A stretch of 64,000 nt of DNA from Streptomyces orinoci (lineage in GTDB: Bacteria; Actinomycetota; Actinomycetes; Streptomycetales; Streptomycetaceae), in contig NZ_PHNC01000029.1 in NCBI RefSeq assembly GCF_003121295.1, forward strand, positions 62,001-126,000, given 5' to 3'. A program made the position numbers and the translations under genes. Below, piece by piece: positions 53,289 through 61,548 of this stretch. How positions within the stretch are numbered: position 1 is the stretch's first letter; each line of letters opens with the position of its first letter. The notes below the pieces were generated by a model, which saw only the letters and a list, made by a program, of their open reading frames with translations, was not told the origin of the DNA and ran no database searches.

Positions 53289-54519
53289 AAAAAGCACCGC
53301 GGAACGCTGCCCGCACATAACCGCGCCACCGAGCCGTGAACTCGTCCTCACTCACGCCAAGTACGCTCCGCACGGCAGCCGCCGAACCCCGCGCCCGGTA
53401 GAACGCGACCAGCGCAGCCTCCCCCCACCGCTCCGCGATCATCCGGCACGCGAGCCAGCCCCCCTCATAAGCCCGCGCCAGCGTCCCGGAGTCCCCGGTG
53501 AACCGGAAATCCCCGTCGGCGGGCAGCTGTTGCGGCACGGCACCCGAACGCACCGAGCGCCCCAGCTCGGGCGCGACCTCCGCAGCCGTACGCCCCGTAC
53601 CCCGGTACGCCGCCCAGTCCGCGAACCCCTCCGACAGCCACAGCGGCGTGGCCGCCGAAGTCCGCTCCCGGGTGGCCACATGGGCCGTCTCATGGGTGAG
53701 GACAATCTGCCGCCCGAAGTCCGAGAGGCTGCCATACGCCTCCGGGTTGACCACGATCCGGTCGGCGGGGGCGGCCCCCGAGTTGCCCACCTCCCCGCTG
53801 GTGACCGCCGCGATGCCCCGGTAGTTCGCGGCCGGCGCCCCCAGCAGCTGCCCCATCCGCTCCAGCGAGGCGGGCAGCTCCACCACCACCCGTCCCGGCC
53901 AGTCCCGGGCCTTCCAGGCGTCGGCCACCCGTGGCACCGCCCGGTCCGCCATCCCGGCCAGGGCGCGCAGCCGGGTGTCGTCCTGGCCGACGCCCAGCAC
54001 CAGGCTGTGGTCGCCGCGCACCACGGTGACCGGGCCCTGGTCCCACAGCTGCCGGGCGCCCTGGCCCGCGTCCTGCCCGGCCAGGTACCAGTGCCCGTCC
54101 CGCCGTACCGCGGTCAGCCGCACCGCCGCGGCGACCGGGGCGGTGTCATAGCCGGCCAGCCGGTAGCGCAGCTCGGCCTCGACGGCCACCCGGTGTCCGT
54201 CCCCGGGCAGCGGGGCGAAGCCCCCGGTGCGCAGCAGCCGGTAGTCCCAGGAGGACAGCGGGACATGGGCCAGGTTGGCGAAGACCCGGGCCTGCTCGGT
54301 CCGGTAGCCGGTGGCCCGGGGATCCACGGCGGCCAGATAGCGGTGCCGGTCGCGGTCCCGTACCGCCGCGGCCCAGCCGTCCAGCAGGCTCCGTACCGCG
54401 GTCCGTTCGCCGCCGGTGCCCCCGCCGGAGCCCAGGGAGCCGCCCGCCCCGCAGCCCGCGCAGGCGAGCAGCACAAGCAGCGCCGCCAGCAGGCGGCCGC
54501 ACCGCATCCGGCCGTTCAC
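53287..54519 (-). CDS. Lipoprotein with HExxH metallopeptidase domain
   Basis: A 410-residue protein. The N-terminal signal ends in a lipobox LLACAGC (about 18-24), so it is probably lipid-anchored on the outer membrane face. A peptidase MA/M-like domain has the zinc motif VLTHETAHVATRE and, about 25 residues on, LSEGFADWAA supplying the third ligand Glu. Substrate unknown. Start GTG 54519: TAGCAT ends 7 bases upstream (leaderless), whereas ATG 54528 lies within that box. The stop lies in a dispersed repeat core. Confidence 0.82.
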   Translation of the reverse strand: MNGRMRCGRLLAALLVLLACAGCGAGGSLGSGGGTGGERTAVRSLLDGWAAAVRDRDRHRYLAAVDPRATGYRTEQARVFANLAHVPLSSWDYRLLRTGGFAPLPGDGHRVAVEAELRYRLAGYDTAPVAAAVRLTAVRRDGHWYLAGQDAGQGARQLWDQGPVTVVRGDHSLVLGVGQDDTRLRALAGMADRAVPRVADAWKARDWPGRVVVELPASLERMGQLLGAPAANYRGIAAVTSGEVGNSGAAPADRIVVNPEAYGSLSDFGRQIVLTHETAHVATRERTSAATPLWLSEGFADWAAYRGTGRTAAEVAPELGRSVRSGAVPQQLPADGDFRFTGDSGTLARAYEGGWLACRMIAERWGEAALVAFYRARGSAAAVRSVLGVSEDEFTARWRGYVRAAFRGAF

Positions 54520-54526
54520 GCCCCGC

Positions 54527-54532
54527 ATGCTA
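54527..54532 (-). promoter_or_regulatory. -10 box TAGCAT, leaderless start for the lipoprotein peptidase
   Basis: Minus-strand TAGCAT is followed by GCGGGGC (7 bases) and GTG 54519. The box includes the alternative ATG start, which argues against use of that ATG. Confidence 0.4.
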
Positions 54533-54558
54533 CGAGGCGGCCGGACGGACCGCCGTCG

Positions 54559-55656
54559 TCAGGGTCGGGTGACGGAGGAGATGGGCATCATGTCCGCCCG
54601 GTCGTAGCGCACCCGGGCGCCCGGGTAGGGGGCGTGCACCACCTGGCCGTTGCCGACGTACATGCCCACATGGCTGGCGTCGTCCCGGTAGATCACCAGG
54701 TCACCGGGGCGGGCCTCGGCCAGCGGCACATGGCGTCCGGCGTTGCGCTGGGCCTGGGAGGTGCGCGGCAGGCCCACTCCGGCCCGGCCGTAGGCCCACT
54801 GCATCAGCCCGGAGCAGTCGAAGGCACCGGGACCGGTGGCGCCCCAGGAGTAGGGGGAGCCCACGGCGGAGCGGGCGGCCCGCACGGCGGCGGCGCCCCG
54901 GGCCGAGGCGGCCAGGTCGGCCAGGCCGGAGCGGCCCGGCCGGTCCAGGTCGGGCCGGTAGGACGAGCCGGAGCGGGAGGCCCGCCCGTACTCCTCGCGC
55001 TCCGGCTCGGGCAGCGCGTTCAACAGCCGCTGGGCGGCGGCCAGTTTGCGCTCCACCTCGCGCTTGTGCCGCTGCACCGCCCGCCGGTTGTCCTCCAGTT
55101 CGCCCAGCGAGCGGGCGGCCTCCGCACGCTCCTGGCGCAGGGTGCGCTGGGCGGCCTGGAGCCGGCGCAGCTGCTCGGCCTGCCGGCCGCTGACCCGGTC
55201 CAGGGCGGCGGCCCGGTCGAGGTAGCCGTCCGGGTCCGAGGAGAGCAGCAGCCCGATGACCGGGTCCACGGCCCCGGACCGGTACTGGGCGGCGGCGAAC
55301 ATGCCCAGGGCGTTGCGCATCCGGTTGACCCTCTCCTGGCCGCGGGCGACCCGGTCGGCGGCCTCCTCCACCTTCCGCCGCAGGGCCGTGGCCCGTTCGT
55401 CGGCGGCGTTGAACTTCTCGGTGGCCCGCTCCGCCTCCTCGTAGAGCCGGTCGATCCGCGCCCTTACCGCGCCGGCCGGGTCGCCGGGGGCGGCGCCCGC
55501 CGGGCCCGCCGTGAGGGCGGCGGCCGCGGTGGCCATGGCGGCGGACAGAACGGTGACCCGGACGGTCTGGCCGAGACTCCGGCCGAGGCCATGGCCCGGA
55601 CTGTGGCCGGGGCTCCGGCCGGGACCGGACCGGGCGGGACGGCGATGGAACGCCAC
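54559..55656 (-). CDS. Secreted NlpC/P60 peptidoglycan hydrolase with N-terminal coiled coil (paralogue 1)
   Basis: A 365-residue RipA-like hydrolase. A signal peptide (about 1-53, after a long Arg/Gly-rich n-region) is followed by a coiled coil (about 60-200) and a C-terminal NlpC/P60 domain with catalytic Cys in GAFDCSGLMQWAYG (about 280), His in DDASHVGMYVG, and third polar residue in VVHAPYPG. Likely cleaves D-Glu-diaminopimelate bonds at septa; the coiled coil keeps related enzymes inactive until processed. GTG 55656 aligns with the start of the next paralogue. Confidence 0.9.
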   Translation of the reverse strand: MAFHRRPARSGPGRSPGHSPGHGLGRSLGQTVRVTVLSAAMATAAAALTAGPAGAAPGDPAGAVRARIDRLYEEAERATEKFNAADERATALRRKVEEAADRVARGQERVNRMRNALGMFAAAQYRSGAVDPVIGLLLSSDPDGYLDRAAALDRVSGRQAEQLRRLQAAQRTLRQERAEAARSLGELEDNRRAVQRHKREVERKLAAAQRLLNALPEPEREEYGRASRSGSSYRPDLDRPGRSGLADLAASARGAAAVRAARSAVGSPYSWGATGPGAFDCSGLMQWAYGRAGVGLPRTSQAQRNAGRHVPLAEARPGDLVIYRDDASHVGMYVGNGQVVHAPYPGARVRYDRADMMPISSVTRP

Positions 55657-55903
55657 GGGCTGCCGCACTCCTTCCTGCTGGTGCGGCGCCCTGCCGCCCC
55701 GGAGGGACGGATCGCTGAGCGGGGCACCGCGCGCCGCAGACAGTAGCGGTGCGCTCACCGCGGGTTCAAAGACCGTCTGACCGGGGGTTCCGCGGGAAAG
55801 CCGGACGCCCCGCCGACAGACGCAGGTCATCGGCGGGGCGTGCGGTCAGGACGGTGCCCTGGGATTCCCCCGATCGGGCGGGTGTGGCAGCGCGAGGAGG
55901 GGG

Positions 55904-56947
55904 TCAGCCCACCCGGACGCCGAACTGGAACGGCATATTGCCCATGGCCTCGTAGCGCACAAAGGCCCCGGTGTGCGGGGCGTGCAGCACCATGCCATTG
56001 CCCGCGTAGAGGCCGACGTGGTGCAGGTCGCCATAGAACAGCACCAGGTCACCGGGCTGCAGCTGGCTGGGGTCGGAGATGCGGGTGCCGTAGTTGGCCT
56101 GCTCCTCGGAGGTGCGCGGGATGTCCACGCCGGCCTGGGCGTACGCCCAGGAGGTCAGCCCGGAGCAGTCATAGGAGTCGGGGCCGGTGGCGCCATAGAC
56201 ATAGGGGCTGCCGATCTTGGACTGGGCGGCGGCCAGCGCGGCGGCGGCCCGGCCCGAGCTGGGCACCTGCTTGCCCAGGTCCGGCTTGCTCTGGCCGTCG
56301 GAGCCATTGCTGCCGTTCTTGCCGTTCTCCTGCTGCTCGATCGCGGCGCGGTCCTGTGCGTCAAGGGAATTGAGCAGGTCGCGGGCGTCCGAGAGCTTGC
56401 CCTGGACCTCGGTCTTGTGGTCGGCCAGCGCCTTGCGGGTGGACTCCAGGTCGGCCAGCTTGCCGGCGGCCTCCGCCCGCTGCTGCTTGAGCGCGCGCTG
56501 CTTGGCGGATATCAGCTTGAGCGTCTCCGCCTGCTTGCCGGTGACCTGGTCCAGGGTGGAGACCTTGTCCAGGTAGCTGGCCGGGTCGGAGGAGAGCAGC
56601 AGTTGCAGCGAGGGGTCCACCGAGCCGGAGCGGTACTGGGCGGTGGCCACCGAACCCAGGCTGTCGCGCAGCTTGTTGAGCTCGTCCTGGCCGCGGGCCA
56701 CCTGGTCCTGGATCTCGCCGACCTGCTTCTCCAGCTTGGCCTGCTTCTCCTTGGCGCCGTTGTACTTCTCGGTCGCCTGCTCGGCCTCATCGTAGAGCTT
56801 GTCTACCTTGGCCTTGACTTCGCTCCTGGAAGGCTTGGGGTCGGCGTGCGCGGCCTGCGAGGAGAGGGCGACGGCCGCGGCGGCGGTCGCGGTGAGCACG
56901 GTCACCCGAGTACGGCCCGGCTGCTTGGGACGACGGTGGGACGCCAC
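55904..56947 (-). CDS. Secreted NlpC/P60 peptidoglycan hydrolase with N-terminal coiled coil (paralogue 2)
   Basis: A 347-residue paralogue of the preceding entry with the same layout: signal peptide ending near AAHADP, a Lys/Glu/Gln-rich coiled coil, an Asn/Gly/Ser linker (EQQENGKNGSNGSDG), and NlpC/P60 with Cys in SYDCSGLTSWAYA, His in GDLHHVGLYAG and VLHAPHTG. GTG 56947 has AAGGAG 9 bases upstream. Its coding sequence is more Lys-rich than paralogue 1. A promoter is predicted at 57075-57104, giving a 5' leader of about 120 bases. Confidence 0.92.
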   Translation of the reverse strand: MASHRRPKQPGRTRVTVLTATAAAAVALSSQAAHADPKPSRSEVKAKVDKLYDEAEQATEKYNGAKEKQAKLEKQVGEIQDQVARGQDELNKLRDSLGSVATAQYRSGSVDPSLQLLLSSDPASYLDKVSTLDQVTGKQAETLKLISAKQRALKQQRAEAAGKLADLESTRKALADHKTEVQGKLSDARDLLNSLDAQDRAAIEQQENGKNGSNGSDGQSKPDLGKQVPSSGRAAAALAAAQSKIGSPYVYGATGPDSYDCSGLTSWAYAQAGVDIPRTSEEQANYGTRISDPSQLQPGDLVLFYGDLHHVGLYAGNGMVLHAPHTGAFVRYEAMGNMPFQFGVRVG

Positions 56948-57074
56948 GGAGTCGAGCTCCTTCACTCTCAAAGCACTCTCAAAGAACGGCACCCGCGCGG
57001 CATTCAGCGAGGCATGGCCAGGGCATTCCCGGGCATTCCGAATGGGTGATCACCGTTTGCGGGTTCGAGGCCCG

Positions 57075-57104
57075 ACCTTAGTGACCTCTCAGTGATCGGT
57101 TCAA
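57075..57104 (-). promoter_or_regulatory. Predicted vegetative promoter for NlpC/P60 paralogue 2
   Basis: Minus-strand TTGAAC and TAAGGT separated by 18 bases. Upstream, a run of seven T (minus strand, about 57114-57121) follows the NYN gene and may mark its transcript end. The leader between promoter and start contains two GGCATTCC direct repeats. Confidence 0.5.
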
Positions 57105-57179
57105 ATCCCTCTGCAAAAAAAGCGCCTCAGCAGTACATCCTTTACCAACGCGAAACGGTCAGTAATGGCCAGTTGACGC

Positions 57180-58586
57180 TTAGGTACGAGCAAGTCGCTT
57201 GAGCAGCAAGGCCGATGCCACCGGCCGCGCCCCCGCCTTGGCCACCCCGTCCGCCACCTCGCGGTCGGTGGAGACCACCACCACCGGACGGCCCGGCGGC
57301 TCCGCGCGCACCAGTTGACGGATCAGCTCGTCCGCGGTCACCCCCGGCTTGCTGAACAGCACCCGCACCCCGCGCGGCGGCGCCAGCAGCACCGGCGCCG
57401 CCAGCTCCGCGCCGTCGAAGACACAGGTGACCTCCGCACCGCTCTGCGCCGCCAGCATGGCCAGCCCGCCCAGCAGCCGCAGCCGCTGCTTGTCCAGCGG
57501 CATGGTGGGATAGCCGGTCTTGGTCACGTTGTAGCCGTCCACCACCAGATGCGCCTGGGGCAGCGCCAACAGCTGGTCCAGCAGCGCCGGATCGGTCTCC
57601 GAAAGCGCCCGGGCCGCGATGTCCTTGGGCGACATCCGCCCCGGCTCCACCGCGTCCACCAGATCCGCCGGGTGCACCGAGGCGGGCGGCAGGGCCAGCT
57701 CCCGGCGCAGGCCCTGCGCCGCGTCCAGCACCGTGTCCAGCAGCAGCCGCAGCCGCATGTCCTCCACGCTGCGCCCCTCGCGCACCGCCCGCCGGCTCGA
57801 CTCCAGCGCCGACTCGGCCTCCGCCAGCCGCGCCTTGACCCGCCGGGTCTCCCCCAGCGCCGCCGCCAGCTCCGCGGACGCCTCCGAACGCAGCGCCTCC
57901 AGCTCCTCCCGCGCCTTGCGCAACGCCGCCTCGCCGCGCCGCACATCGCTCTGCGCACTGCGCAGCTTGCGCTGCTGGGCCTCCGACTCCCGCCGCGCGG
58001 CGTCCAGTTCGGCGCGCAGGCGCTCCACCTCGCCACGGGCCTGGGCGCGCGCCTCGGCCAACTCCTCGCGCAGCCTGCGCAACTCGCGCTGCGCCTCCTC
58101 ACCGGCCCGCTCCGCGCCGGCCCGCTGCGCCTCCTCACCGGCGGCGGTGACCAGCTTCACCCAGCCCGGCGGGCGCAGTACAAAGGCCATGGCCGCCACG
58201 TCCTCCGGGTCCGCGGCGGCCGGCGCCGTACCGGCGTCCAGCGCCTCGGCCAGCTCCGAGCCCATCTCCCGCAGCCGGGCGGAGATCCGCTGTCTGAAAG
58301 CGGTGTCGCTCTCCACCGCGGTGGCCATGGCATTGCCCGCGAACTTGGCCCGGCGGCTGGGGGTGAAACGGGCGTACTGCCGCAGCGAGGCGGGCAGTTC
58401 GGACACGGTCAGCCCGCCGAAGGCGTCGGCGACCAGGGCGATGACCCGCCGCCGGATGCCCTCGGGCAGCGGACGCTCCAGCACCTCGGCGGCACCGCCG
58501 GCGTCACCGGCCGCCGCGGAAGGATCCGGCGCGCCGGCCCCACCCGTCGGCTGGGAAACGCTCATGGTGTCGTCCGTCCTGTTCAT
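57180..58586 (-). CDS. NYN-domain protein with long coiled coil
   Basis: A 468-residue cytoplasmic protein. A helical N-terminal domain (about 35-150) is followed by a coiled coil (about 155-270, rich in Arg, Glu, Ala) and a C-terminal YacP/NYN PIN-like nuclease domain (about 335-468) with acidic residues in LVVDGYNVTKTGYP, VTCVFDGAEL and VVVVSTDREVADGVAKAGA. NYN domains cut structured RNA, so an RNA-processing role is plausible. ATG 58586 is used; ATG 58565 with GGACGG 8 bases upstream is equally likely. Acidic residues needed for metal binding are present. Confidence 0.82.
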   Translation of the reverse strand: MNRTDDTMSVSQPTGGAGAPDPSAAAGDAGGAAEVLERPLPEGIRRRVIALVADAFGGLTVSELPASLRQYARFTPSRRAKFAGNAMATAVESDTAFRQRISARLREMGSELAEALDAGTAPAAADPEDVAAMAFVLRPPGWVKLVTAAGEEAQRAGAERAGEEAQRELRRLREELAEARAQARGEVERLRAELDAARRESEAQQRKLRSAQSDVRRGEAALRKAREELEALRSEASAELAAALGETRRVKARLAEAESALESSRRAVREGRSVEDMRLRLLLDTVLDAAQGLRRELALPPASVHPADLVDAVEPGRMSPKDIAARALSETDPALLDQLLALPQAHLVVDGYNVTKTGYPTMPLDKQRLRLLGGLAMLAAQSGAEVTCVFDGAELAAPVLLAPPRGVRVLFSKPGVTADELIRQLVRAEPPGRPVVVVSTDREVADGVAKAGARPVASALLLKRLART

Positions 58587-58701
58587 GGGCTACGGGGTGC
58601 TTTCCGTAACCCTACGGCCTGGTGTCCCCACGGCGGGGCGCCTACCGGACCACCCGGCGAGGCACTCCGCCCGGCTTGCCCCGGTAAGCCATCATCTGCC
58701 C

Positions 58702-59421
58702 ATGATCGCAAAAGCAGGCCGGGCGGGACGAGCCGGGCCCCCGTGGATCACCTACGCCCTCCTCACCATCTGCTGCGCGGTCTTCCTCCTCGGCCCGGCC
58801 TCCGGCCTCGATCCCGGCTACGGTGCCGGAACCCGGCTGCTCACCGCGCAGACCGCCTACTTCGCCCGCTGGGGAGTGGTGCCGGCCGAGCTGTGGCACG
58901 GCCCGGCCACGGCCTGGCTCACCCCGCTGACCGCCCTGTTCGTCCATGGCAACTGGCTGCATCTGCTGGGCAATATGCTCTTTCTCCATGTCTTCGGCGC
59001 CATGACCGAGGAGCGCCTGGGCCGGCTCGCCTTCGCCCTGTGCTACCTGGCCACCGGCTATCTGGCCCTGCTCGGCTACGCGGCCGCGCACACCGGCTCC
59101 GGCCAGCCGCTGGTCGGCGCCTCCGGGGCCATCTCCGGGGTGCTCGGCGCATTCCTGCGGCTCTTCCCCCGAGCCAGGGTGACCAGCCTCTTCCCCTTCC
59201 TCTTCTTCGTCCCGCTGCGTTTTCCCGCCTGGGCGGTGCTGCTGTTCTGGTTCGCCCTCCAGTGGCCGGGCGCGGGCGCCTCCGCGGACCGGCCCGGGGT
59301 GGCCTATCTGGCCCATGTGATCGGCTTCTCGCTGGGCTTCGGGCTCGCCTGGGGGTGCGGGGCCCCTGCGGTTAGAGTGAGGGACGCAGCCCGGTCCACC
59401 GAAGGAGACGACCCCTCATGA
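58702..59421 (+). CDS. Rhomboid-family intramembrane serine protease
   Basis: A 239-residue six-helix protease with HGNWLHLLGNMLFLHVFG (helix 2), the nucleophile in PLVGASGAISGVLGA (Ser about 141) and the catalytic His in YLAHVIGFSLGF (about 204). Cleaves membrane protein segments; substrate unknown. ATG 58702. It overlaps the AsnC-domain gene by 4 bases (ATGA), and the two are probably co-translated. Confidence 0.9.
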   Translation: MIAKAGRAGRAGPPWITYALLTICCAVFLLGPASGLDPGYGAGTRLLTAQTAYFARWGVVPAELWHGPATAWLTPLTALFVHGNWLHLLGNMLFLHVFGAMTEERLGRLAFALCYLATGYLALLGYAAAHTGSGQPLVGASGAISGVLGAFLRLFPRARVTSLFPFLFFVPLRFPAWAVLLFWFALQWPGAGASADRPGVAYLAHVIGFSLGFGLAWGCGAPAVRVRDAARSTEGDDPS

Positions 59422-59699
59422 TCACCTCGATCGTGCTCATCAAGACGGACGTGGACCGGATCCCGGAGATCGCCGAGCGGATCGCCGCGATCGAGGGCGT
59501 CAGCGAGGTGTACTCGGTGACCGGCGTCTACGACCTGATCGCCCTGGTGCGGGTGGCCCGGCACGACGATCTGGCGGAGGTCATCCCGGGCCGCATCAGC
59601 AAGGTGGAGGGTGTCGCCTCCACCGAGACGCATATCGCGTTCCGCACGTACTCCCAGCACGACCTGGAAGCGGCTTTCGCCATCGGCCTGGAGAGCTGA
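59418..59699 (+). CDS. Stand-alone Lrp/AsnC ligand-binding (RAM) domain protein
   Basis: A 93-residue protein consisting only of the RAM domain (ITSIVLIKTDVDRIPEIAER start, SVTGVYDLIALVRV, STETHIAFRTYS). There is no DNA-binding helix-turn-helix. Such proteins form dimers to octamers that bind amino acids and may modulate full-length Lrp/AsnC partners. A strong GAAGGAG precedes the ATG, which is embedded at the rhomboid stop. Confidence 0.9.
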   Translation: MITSIVLIKTDVDRIPEIAERIAAIEGVSEVYSVTGVYDLIALVRVARHDDLAEVIPGRISKVEGVASTETHIAFRTYSQHDLEAAFAIGLES

Positions 59700-59774
59700 G
59701 CGCTCCGCGGGTTACGGGGTTCTTCGTCTGCGGGTTGGCTTGGGGTTGCTCACGGGGTTGGCTTGGGGTTGCTC

Positions 59775-59794
59775 GCGCAGTTCCCCGCGCCCCT
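59775..59794 (+). repeat. Dispersed 3'-end core copy
   Basis: Exact core in the convergent gap between the RAM-domain gene and the class V enzyme gene, followed by TACGGGGCG giving a CGCCCCTTACGGGGCG stem. Confidence 0.85.
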
Positions 59795-59807
59795 TACGGG
59801 GCGGCCC

Positions 59808-61076
59808 CTACGGGGCCAACTCCCTTACCGCTCGCAGGAAGCGCTCAATGTGCTCATCCGGCGTGCCAACGCCAAAGCTGACGCGTACCGCGTTGAGGGA
59901 ACCCCCACACTCCTCGGGCTCACGCCCCAGCAGCACCCGCACCAGCGGATGAGCGCAGAACAACCCGTCCCGCACCCCGATCCCGTACCCCTCCGACAGC
60001 GCCGCCGCGAAGCGACCGCTGTCCCACCCCTCCACCACAAAGGAGATCACCCCCACCCGGGGCGCCCCCTCCCCGAACAGCGAGAGCACCCGGACCCGCG
60101 GCAGCTCCGCGAGTTCCGCCCGTACCCGGTCCACCAGCGCCCGCTCGCGCTCCACCAGTGCATCGAACCCCGCCTCGGTCAGCGCCTTGCACGCGGCGGC
60201 GATCGCATGGACCCCGATCACATTGGGCGAGCCCGCCTCATGCCGGGCGGCGCCCTCCTGCCACTCCACCCGCACCAGGCCCCGCCCATCCCGCACCACC
60301 CGGCGGCTCGCCCCGCCCCCGGCCAGATAGGGCTCCGCCTCCCCCAGCCAGTCCGCCCGCCCGGCCAGTACCCCCGCCCCGAAAGGGGCGTACAGCTTGT
60401 GCCCGGAGAAGGCCACCCAGTCCACGTCCAACTCGCTTATGTCCACCGGGTGATGGGGCGCCAGCTGGGCCGCGTCCAGCACGATCCGCGCACCATGCGC
60501 ATGGGCTGCGGCGGCCAACTCCCTTACCGGCCACAGCTCTCCGGTCACATTGGACGCGCCGGTGACACAGACCAGGGCGGGACCATGGGGGTCGCGGGCG
60601 GCCAACGCACGCTCCAGGATGTCCACGGCCTCACCCGGGGCGCGCGGCGCGTCCAGCCAGGTGACCCGGACATCGTCCCGCCGCCCCCAGGGCAGCAGCG
60701 CGGCATGGTGCTCGGTCTCGAAGACAAACACCCGGGTGCGCCAAGGCAGCGCGCCGGCCAGCAGGTTGAGCGAGTCGGTGGTGGAGCGGGTGAAGACCAC
60801 CTGGTCGTCCGGGCGGCAGCCGAGGAACTCCGCGACGGTGCGGCGGCTGTTCTCGAACAGTTCGGTGGACAGCCTGGAGAGGTAGCCCGCACCCCGGTGC
60901 ACACTGCCGTAGTACGGCGCGTACGCGGCGACTTCGTCCCATACCCGTTGCAGGGCCGGTGCGCTGGCCGCGTAGTCCAGCGCCGCGTAGGTCACCTCGC
61001 TTCCATCGGCCAGCGGCACCAGGACATCTCGCCCCAGAACGGGCAGCGGGGCGGAAACGGCAGCGGACAGCGGCAT
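59808..61076 (-). CDS. Class V aminotransferase-fold PLP enzyme (cysteine desulfurase-like)
   Basis: A 422-residue PLP enzyme with LDYAASAPALQRVWDEV, VVFTRSTTDSLNLLAG, the PLP Lys in DWVAFSGHKLYAPFG (about 225), and Cys in GVRDGLFCAHPLV (about 380). It resembles SufS/CsdA-type enzymes and related lyases, but a conserved active-site Cys loop of the typical RSGHHC type is not seen; the nearest is DGLFCAHP. A SAM-IV riboswitch upstream ties it to methionine/cysteine metabolism. ATG 61076 with ACGGGAG upstream. Specific reaction unknown. Confidence 0.83.
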   Translation of the reverse strand: MPLSAAVSAPLPVLGRDVLVPLADGSEVTYAALDYAASAPALQRVWDEVAAYAPYYGSVHRGAGYLSRLSTELFENSRRTVAEFLGCRPDDQVVFTRSTTDSLNLLAGALPWRTRVFVFETEHHAALLPWGRRDDVRVTWLDAPRAPGEAVDILERALAARDPHGPALVCVTGASNVTGELWPVRELAAAAHAHGARIVLDAAQLAPHHPVDISELDVDWVAFSGHKLYAPFGAGVLAGRADWLGEAEPYLAGGGASRRVVRDGRGLVRVEWQEGAARHEAGSPNVIGVHAIAAACKALTEAGFDALVERERALVDRVRAELAELPRVRVLSLFGEGAPRVGVISFVVEGWDSGRFAAALSEGYGIGVRDGLFCAHPLVRVLLGREPEECGGSLNAVRVSFGVGTPDEHIERFLRAVRELAP

Positions 61077-61132
61077 GGTGAACTCCCGTAAGGGGCAAGC
61101 GAAGCGGGTGCGTTGGTGAAGGGGGTGCGGAA

Positions 61133-61158
61133 TAGGGCTTGCAAGGGGCTTGCAGCCC
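61133..61158 (-). promoter_or_regulatory. Hairpin near the class V enzyme start
   Basis: AGGGCT ... AGCCCT arms with TTGC/GCAA inner pairing lie between the riboswitch and the ATG; possible expression-platform element. Confidence 0.3.
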
Positions 61159-61201
61159 TAGCGCATTCGCTGGTTCACGGAAGGATCTCCCTCGACGACC
61201 A

Positions 61202-61221
61202 GGATCCCTGGCGAGGGATCC
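61202..61221 (-). terminator. Riboswitch expression-platform hairpin
   Basis: A perfect 8-bp stem GGATCCCT / AGGGATCC with a 4-base loop directly after the SAM-IV aptamer on the minus strand. It could be the terminator or antiterminator arm of the switch. Confidence 0.5.
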
Positions 61222-61340
61222 GCGCTTGCCGCAGACCTCGCTGCCTGCGGCCCGGTCATCACCCGGGGCACCCCGCCACGGACGGAGGGTTGCCGGACAG
61301 CGGGCCGGGGCCTGTGTCGCTGTCACTCGTGACCTGGCCG
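61215..61340 (-). promoter_or_regulatory. SAM-IV-type S-adenosylmethionine riboswitch
   Basis: Read on the minus strand it starts GGTCACGAGTGACAGCGACA, runs through CCCCGGCCCGCTGTCCGGCA, ACCCTCCGTCC, GGCGGGGTGCCCCGGGTGAT and GACC, then a CCGCAG...CTGCGG hairpin. The opening and closing GGTCA...TGACC helix, the GCAACCCTCC junction and the GGTGCCCCGGGTGA stretch match actinobacterial SAM-IV aptamers. It lies about 140 bases before the class V enzyme start, in the 472-base gene-free stretch 61077-61548. Confidence 0.82.
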
Positions 61341-61417
61341 GGAGTATGCCATACGCTTCGCCGGGTTCGCCAAAGAGCTGTCCGCATAGTGGGCTTGGGG
61401 TTCCCCCGTCGCCTTGC

Positions 61418-61547
61418 GGGTGCGGCCCGCCCGTGGTTGCTCGCGCAGTTCCCCGCGCCCCTGACGGGGCGCACCCGTCGCGTTCTGGGTGCGGCCCGCC
61501 CGTGGTTGCTCGCGCAGTTCCCCGCGCCCCTGACGGGGCGCGCCCGT
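61418..61547 (+). repeat. Two tandem 70-bp repeat units with dispersed cores
   Basis: GGGTGCGGCCCGCCCGTGGT, TGCTCGCGCAGTTCCCCGCG, CCCCTGACGGGGCGC repeated with a 70-bp period; cores at 61443-61462 and 61512-61531 are exact. Each ends in a CGCCCCTGACGGGGCG-like stem. They lie just after the trpD stop on the minus strand. Confidence 0.85.
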
Positions 61548-61548
61548 G

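Noticed and set aside
56948..57074. c-di-AMP (ydaO) riboswitch in the leader of the NlpC/P60 gene
   Set aside because: Such switches precede some actinobacterial cell-wall hydrolase genes, but I could not find the conserved segments in this leader of about 120 bases.
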